A stretch of DNA of 36,744 nucleotides from GCA-2862585 sp036340235 (GTDB taxonomy: Bacteria; Bacteroidota; Bacteroidia; Flavobacteriales; UBA7312). Shown in pieces: positions 33,170 to 36,744 of the stretch. The position numbers were made by a program, and so were the translations under genes. The stretch's first letter is position 1. Each line of letters starts with the position of its first letter. A model generated the notes under the pieces. The model saw only the letters and a list, made by a program, of their open reading frames with translations. It did not search any database and was not told the DNA's origin. The stretch lies in contig JAYYZE010000034.1 in assembly GCA_036340235.1 (NCBI GenBank), positions 1 through 36,744 of the forward strand, given 5' to 3'.

Positions 33170-34405
33170 TTATTCTAATTCTTCTTTTAAGATTGATAGC
33201 ACTTCAGCGACTGTTTCTTCTTCTAAATCGGTTCGTTTTACAAGGTCAGTCTTATCAAGCTTTATAACGTCTCTAGCCGTATCACATCCGATAGACTTTA
33301 ATTCATCAATAATCCAGCCTTCTATTTCGTCACTAAACTCTGAAAGCTCAACATCGTCTTCTGTTTCATCAACATTTCTGTAGACATCTATTTCGTATTC
33401 GGTCAACATACTTGCTAATCGAATATTAAAACCACCTTTACCAATGGCTAGTGAAACTTGATCAGGATGGAGATAAACATCAGCTTTTTTGGTTTCTTCG
33501 TCGTATTGGATGGAGGTAATTTTTGCCGGGTTCAGTGCTCTTGTTATGTATAATTGAGTATTTTCTGTGTAGTTAATCACATCAATATTTTCGTTTCGCA
33601 GCTCTCTGACGATTCCATGAATTCGCGCCCCTCTCATTCCTACACATGCACCAACAGGGTCAATTCGTTCGTCGTAAGATTCAACAGCTACTTTTGCGCG
33701 CTCACCTGGCACTCTTACAATCTTTTTAATGGTTATTAGACCATCGAATACTTCAGGAACTTCTTGTTCGAATAGGCGTGCCAGAAACTCTGGAGCAGTT
33801 CGCGAAAGAATAATCAATGGGTTGTGATTTCTCATTTCTACACTTTTAACCACTGCCCGTACGGTATCTCCCTTCTTAAAATAATCGCTTGGAATAGCTT
33901 CGTTTTTAGGCAGGATAAGTTCGTTTTCTTCTCCATCCAATATAAGAATTTCATTCCTCCACACTTGATAAACCTCACCGTTTATAATTTCGCCTACTCG
34001 ATCCTCATACCTGTCAAATACTTCTTTTTTCTCTAGGTCTAAAATACGAGAGCTAAGAGTTTGCCTTAGCGAAAGTACTTGTCGCCTTCCAAAGTCTTTA
34101 AGAAATACTTGCTCAGACACTTCTTCGCCTATTTCGAAATCAGGTTCGATTTTTATGGCGTCGCTGTAGGCTATTTCTAAATTTGGATCTTCCAAGTCAT
34201 CATCAGCAACAATTTCTCTATTTCTCCAGATTTCCAAATCGCCCTTGTCAATATTAATAATAACATCAATGTTTTCGTCAGTACCATATTGCTTTAGCAT
34301 GACTCCTCTAAACACGTCTTCTAAAACGTTCATCATTGTTTCTCGGTCTATGTTTTTAAATTCCTTAAATTCCGAAAATGATTCGATTAAATTTGTTGCA
34401 TTCAT
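33170..34405 (-). CDS. nusA: Transcription termination/antitermination factor NusA
   Basis: This 411-residue protein has an N-terminal RNA polymerase-binding domain (about 1-125), an S1 domain (about 133-200), KH1 with GACVGMRGARIHGI (252-264), and KH2 with VSLAIGKGGFNIR (317-329). A short acidic C-terminal stretch with a helix-hairpin-like end follows (about 355-411). It is shorter than E. coli NusA, which has two further acidic repeats; this is usual for Bacteroidota. NusA modulates pausing and hairpin termination and may act on the leader hairpin of its own operon. It lies 4 nt after rimP and 10 nt before infB. Confidence 0.97.
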   Translation of the reverse strand: MNATNLIESFSEFKEFKNIDRETMMNVLEDVFRGVMLKQYGTDENIDVIINIDKGDLEIWRNREIVADDDLEDPNLEIAYSDAIKIEPDFEIGEEVSEQVFLKDFGRRQVLSLRQTLSSRILDLEKKEVFDRYEDRVGEIINGEVYQVWRNEILILDGEENELILPKNEAIPSDYFKKGDTVRAVVKSVEMRNHNPLIILSRTAPEFLARLFEQEVPEVFDGLITIKKIVRVPGERAKVAVESYDERIDPVGACVGMRGARIHGIVRELRNENIDVINYTENTQLYITRALNPAKITSIQYDEETKKADVYLHPDQVSLAIGKGGFNIRLASMLTEYEIDVYRNVDETEDDVELSEFSDEIEGWIIDELKSIGCDTARDVIKLDKTDLVKRTDLEEETVAEVLSILKEELE

Positions 34406-34409
34406 TTTG

Positions 34410-34874
34410 TTAAATTTTAATCACGAGTTTGGTTTTATCAATTTGGTCAAAACTAATAGTATGTGTTTCAACAATGTTGGCTTTCTTCTTACCCTTTTTA
34501 GTATGATTAACAGTCTCTAAAACAATCCCCTTGTTTTCCTCGGAGCTGAGTATCTTTCCTGAGTATTTTTTACCTTCCTTAAGAAAAACATTAACGTGTT
34601 TTCCTTTGTTTTTCTCATATTGCCTGTACACTTTGAATGGCTGACTGAGTCCAGCACTTGAAACTATTAATGAAAAGTCTTTTTTTTCTCTATCTAGACT
34701 TCCTTCTATGTGACGACTTAATGCGATACAATTTTCCATACTAACGTAATCGTTAGCGTCAATTAAAACTTCTATATTATTACTAGGGGAAATTTTTAAT
34801 GACACTATAAATATGGATTCATTTTCAGTAATGAATTCATCAACGAGATGTAATATGTATTCTTTGGTTAACAT
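34410..34874 (-). CDS. rimP: Ribosome maturation factor RimP
   Basis: This 154-residue protein assists assembly of the 30S subunit. The N-terminal alpha/beta domain carries VEVLIDANDYVS-like sequence and LSRHIEGSLD (about residues 47-57), then SAGLSQPFKVYRQYEKNKGK (about 73-92), the RimP signature. A C-terminal SH3-like barrel follows, with GKILSSEENKGIVLET. It is first in rimP-nusA-infB, the order found across bacteria. The ATG at 34874 lies 5 nt after the T-run of a hairpin that sits between the likely promoter and the gene. Confidence 0.95.
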   Translation of the reverse strand: MLTKEYILHLVDEFITENESIFIVSLKISPSNNIEVLIDANDYVSMENCIALSRHIEGSLDREKKDFSLIVSSAGLSQPFKVYRQYEKNKGKHVNVFLKEGKKYSGKILSSEENKGIVLETVNHTKKGKKKANIVETHTISFDQIDKTKLVIKI

Positions 34875-34879
34875 ACCTT

Positions 34880-34907
34880 AAAAAAAGAAGGGGGCAATCT
34901 GCCCCCT
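34880..34907 (-). terminator. GC-rich terminator hairpin, also in the likely rimP leader
   Basis: AGGGGGCA (34889-34896) and TGCCCCCT (34900-34907) form a perfect 8-bp stem with a 3-nt loop. On the minus strand it is followed by TCTTTTTTT, a classic intrinsic terminator for the fibronectin-type gene ending at 34975. The only good -7 box for rimP (34923-34930) lies upstream of it, so it may also act as an attenuator. Confidence 0.88.
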
Positions 34908-34922
34908 CACCTATTTCACTTG

Positions 34923-34930
34923 CAAATGTA
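34923..34930 (-). promoter_or_regulatory. -7 box TACATTTG upstream of rimP-nusA-infB
   Basis: The minus strand reads TACATTTG, with a TTG 15 nt further upstream (34946-34948 on the complement) as a possible -33. Transcription would start near 34917, placing the 34889-34907 hairpin at the very start of the leader. The octamer is identical to that before actA. Confidence 0.5.
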
Positions 34931-34974
34931 ATATTTTTTGTAAAACAACATCGTTGAAATTAACCTTTTGTGCT

Positions 34975-36744
34975 TTATTGAAGGATAAGTCGCCTAGTAA
35001 ACGTTGCATTATCACTCAATATTTTCACAATGTAAACCCCTTTAGAGTAGCTTGAAAGATCAATAACAAATTGATTATTCACCATTTCTGAAGCAATTTG
35101 CTCTCTGTATACCTCTTTTCCGTAGGCGTCTACAATGAGTAGCTGACGGTCCGCCTTTTGTTCATCTACGAAGGAAATAGTCACCTTGCCAGAGGTGGGA
35201 TTTGGATAAACTTCAAATTCTTGAGATTCCATTTGTGCAATTTTTCCACCTGATACGGTAGTATAAACATCGGATGCCCAAGAGGAGACAAAGTTATTGT
35301 CAATATCACAATGCGCTCTCAAGTAAATATAGATCGTAGACCCGACTGGCACATTAGAAATGGTTATTTCGGATTCAGTTGGATAGGCATATGTCCAACC
35401 ACTACCATAGTTGTAAATCAACCAATATTCTGGAGCATTGCCTTCCCAGTCAATAGACAAATCTGTATCCTCATTAACAAAAGTAATATTAGACGGCTCA
35501 TCACAACTTACTGTGAAAGACTGCAAATCAGACCATTCTGATTCTAAACCACCAATACAGATTGTTCTAACATAAAAATCATATGAGCTAGCAGCACCCA
35601 TTTCTATAGTGATAGAGTTAGATGTTGCAGAAACAGTCTCATAGCCATTTCCAAAGTTATACAGCACTTCATATGAGTCTGCAAAAGGATTTTCGTCCCA
35701 GCTTATGGTCGCTGAACTAGTGGTATTGTTGACCGAAATGTTAGTCGGGCTTAGACACTCAATTTCAGTAATGAACTGAGCGCTATACGACTCGGATTTA
35801 CAACCAAATGACACGGCACTTATGAGAACGTCGTAGGTTGTGTTTGGTGATAAACTTGACAGGTTAATGGATGAACCTTGAACTTCTTCATAAGTTGACC
35901 AAGTATTACCTCCATCTGAACTAAACTCAAACTCATACATTCCAGAAAGTGAGGTGTTATCCCAATCAATAGAAACGTATGAAGTTGATAGATTATTGAA
36001 TTCCACAACACTAACAGGGTCAATAATTATCTCTGAAACATCAATTACTGGCGATGAGGTAATACAACCAATATCATTAGATACTGTTAAAGAATATTGA
36101 CCACTTTCTGATGCTTCAAAAACGGCTGTAGTGGCGCCATCAATCGGAACACCGTTTAAATACCATTGGTAGGTTGCAAAGTTTGATGAAGCACTTAGTT
36201 CGATACTTTCACCAAAACAGAAAGAGGTTGATTCAGAGATAATAGACACATCAATATCACAATCAGGTAACTCAATAGAATAAAGATTTGAATAAGACGA
36301 TGTGATACCAACACCACAACTGGAACGAACGTAGAAGTAAGCGTAACCACCCTCTCCGAAATGAGATACCGTCACAAACGTATCCGTTACCGTTTCACTA
36401 ACCCAACCCGTTGAGGGTACGTAATACACTAATTTGTATGAGGTTGCTCCTAGAACAGCATCCCAAGAAAGCGTTACCTCATCAGCTGTAGTTGACAAAG
36501 AAATGTTAGACGGTGGCACACAATCTACAAGAGTCGTAAAGTTAGCTGCGTAGGTTTCACAAGAATAGGTTACAGACGTAATCAATATATCGTAGGTAGT
36601 AAATGGCAATAAATTAGTTAAAGTGACTTCAGTACCTTCATAATTATCAGACAATGATGTGTAAGTAACCCCACCATCAGTACTATAGCTTATAGTGTAC
36701 TCCTCAATTTCTGAAACATTATCCCATTCTAAGTCGACAGAACT
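34975..36744 (-). CDS. Large T9SS cargo with fibronectin-III and Ig-like modules (5' end outside window)
   Basis: The frame is open to the right edge (590 codons including the stop); an apparent start at 36654 is a TTG inside a domain and is not a start. In order from the edge: an incomplete Fn3 module (WDNVSEIEEYTISYSTDGG), a second Fn3 (WDAVLGATSYKLVYY), an Ig/PKD-like module (FCFGESIELSAS ... YQWYLNGVPIDGA), and three more Fn3 modules. A type A T9SS sorting domain comes last (VYPNPTSGKVTISF, KGVYIVKI, RRLILQ). Several modules share the phrases SSDGGNTW/STDGGVTY and T-T-YDILI/YDVLI, so they arose by duplication. It is an exported surface adhesin-like or enzyme-associated protein; any catalytic domain would be in the missing N-terminal part. 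Confidence 0.88.
   Translation of the reverse strand, partial: SSVDLEWDNVSEIEEYTISYSTDGGVTYTSLSDNYEGTEVTLTNLLPFTTYDILITSVTYSCETYAANFTTLVDCVPPSNISLSTTADEVTLSWDAVLGATSYKLVYYVPSTGWVSETVTDTFVTVSHFGEGGYAYFYVRSSCGVGITSSYSNLYSIELPDCDIDVSIISESTSFCFGESIELSASSNFATYQWYLNGVPIDGATTAVFEASESGQYSLTVSNDIGCITSSPVIDVSEIIIDPVSVVEFNNLSTSYVSIDWDNTSLSGMYEFEFSSDGGNTWSTYEEVQGSSINLSSLSPNTTYDVLISAVSFGCKSESYSAQFITEIECLSPTNISVNNTTSSATISWDENPFADSYEVLYNFGNGYETVSATSNSITIEMGAASSYDFYVRTICIGGLESEWSDLQSFTVSCDEPSNITFVNEDTDLSIDWEGNAPEYWLIYNYGSGWTYAYPTESEITISNVPVGSTIYIYLRAHCDIDNNFVSSWASDVYTTVSGGKIAQMESQEFEVYPNPTSGKVTISFVDEQKADRQLLIVDAYGKEVYREQIASEMVNNQFVIDLSSYSKGVYIVKILSDNATFTRRLILQ

Noticed and set aside
36652..36654. Start codon of the last T9SS gene at 36654
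   Set aside because: The codon is TTG in the middle of an Fn3 module and the frame stays open to the window end, so the gene is truncated by the edge rather than starting here.
1..36744. Search for CRISPR arrays, tRNA/rRNA genes, transposases, integrases and prophage genes
   Set aside because: Reading both strands gave no regularly spaced repeats, no cloverleaf or rRNA-like sequence, and no mobile-element protein; none can be supported.

Overview
The window is a roughly 40% GC piece of a Bacteroidota chromosome, most likely from a marine-type Flavobacteriales lineage (Cryomorphaceae/Crocinitomicaceae-like; the lineage is an inference). The evidence is SprA and several proteins with type IX secretion system (T9SS) sorting domains, the alternative complex III operon actABCDEF followed by cytochrome oxidase genes, Bacteroidota-only families (DUF6029, DUF6588, Omp28-like), and -7 promoter boxes of the TAnnTTTG type instead of a classic -10/-35.

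Layout. 1-8.8 kb (minus strand) holds ruvA, sprA, gcvH, a vanZ-like gene and the start of a tonB-like gene that runs off the left edge inside a 22-G tract. This block links DNA repair, the T9SS outer-membrane translocon and energy transduction, and its order is a familiar Bacteroidota synteny. 8.9-16.6 kb is more lineage-specific. A small T9SS cargo gene (minus) is divergent from a large secreted thioredoxin-domain T9SS cargo gene (plus). A strong terminator follows, then a tightly packed plus-strand run: TlpA-like thioredoxin, DUF6029 barrel, Omp28-like CxxC lipoprotein, DUF6588 protein, small beta-barrel and UbiX. The spacings of 3, 3, 10, -4 and -4 nt indicate one transcript. 16.6-17.2 kb holds a 53-residue winged-helix gene, a near-perfect 14-bp inverted repeat and a small conserved-looking protein gene.

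17.2-30.0 kb (minus) has queG and ruvB with their own promoter, and upstream the respiratory operon actA-actB-actC-actD-actE-actF-coxB-coxA. It encodes a quinol-oxidising alternative complex III and the two catalytic subunits of an A-type haem-copper oxidase. 30.2-34.9 kb has a divergent SPOR-domain gene and the translation/transcription operon rimP-nusA-infB (minus). 35.0-36.7 kb is the 3' part of a large fibronectin-III/Ig-type T9SS cargo gene that continues past the right edge.

Most of the window is core genome. The part most likely to hold an undescribed system is 9.7-16.6 kb. There, three thioredoxin-fold exported proteins (a T9SS cargo with WCGPC, a TlpA-like protein with WCKPC and a lipoprotein with CKNC) sit with a DUF6029 outer-membrane barrel that has its own C-x4-C pair near the C-terminus. 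I read this as a candidate envelope/cell-surface thiol-redox module; no function is proven by sequence alone. No tRNA, rRNA, CRISPR array, insertion sequence or integrase was seen.
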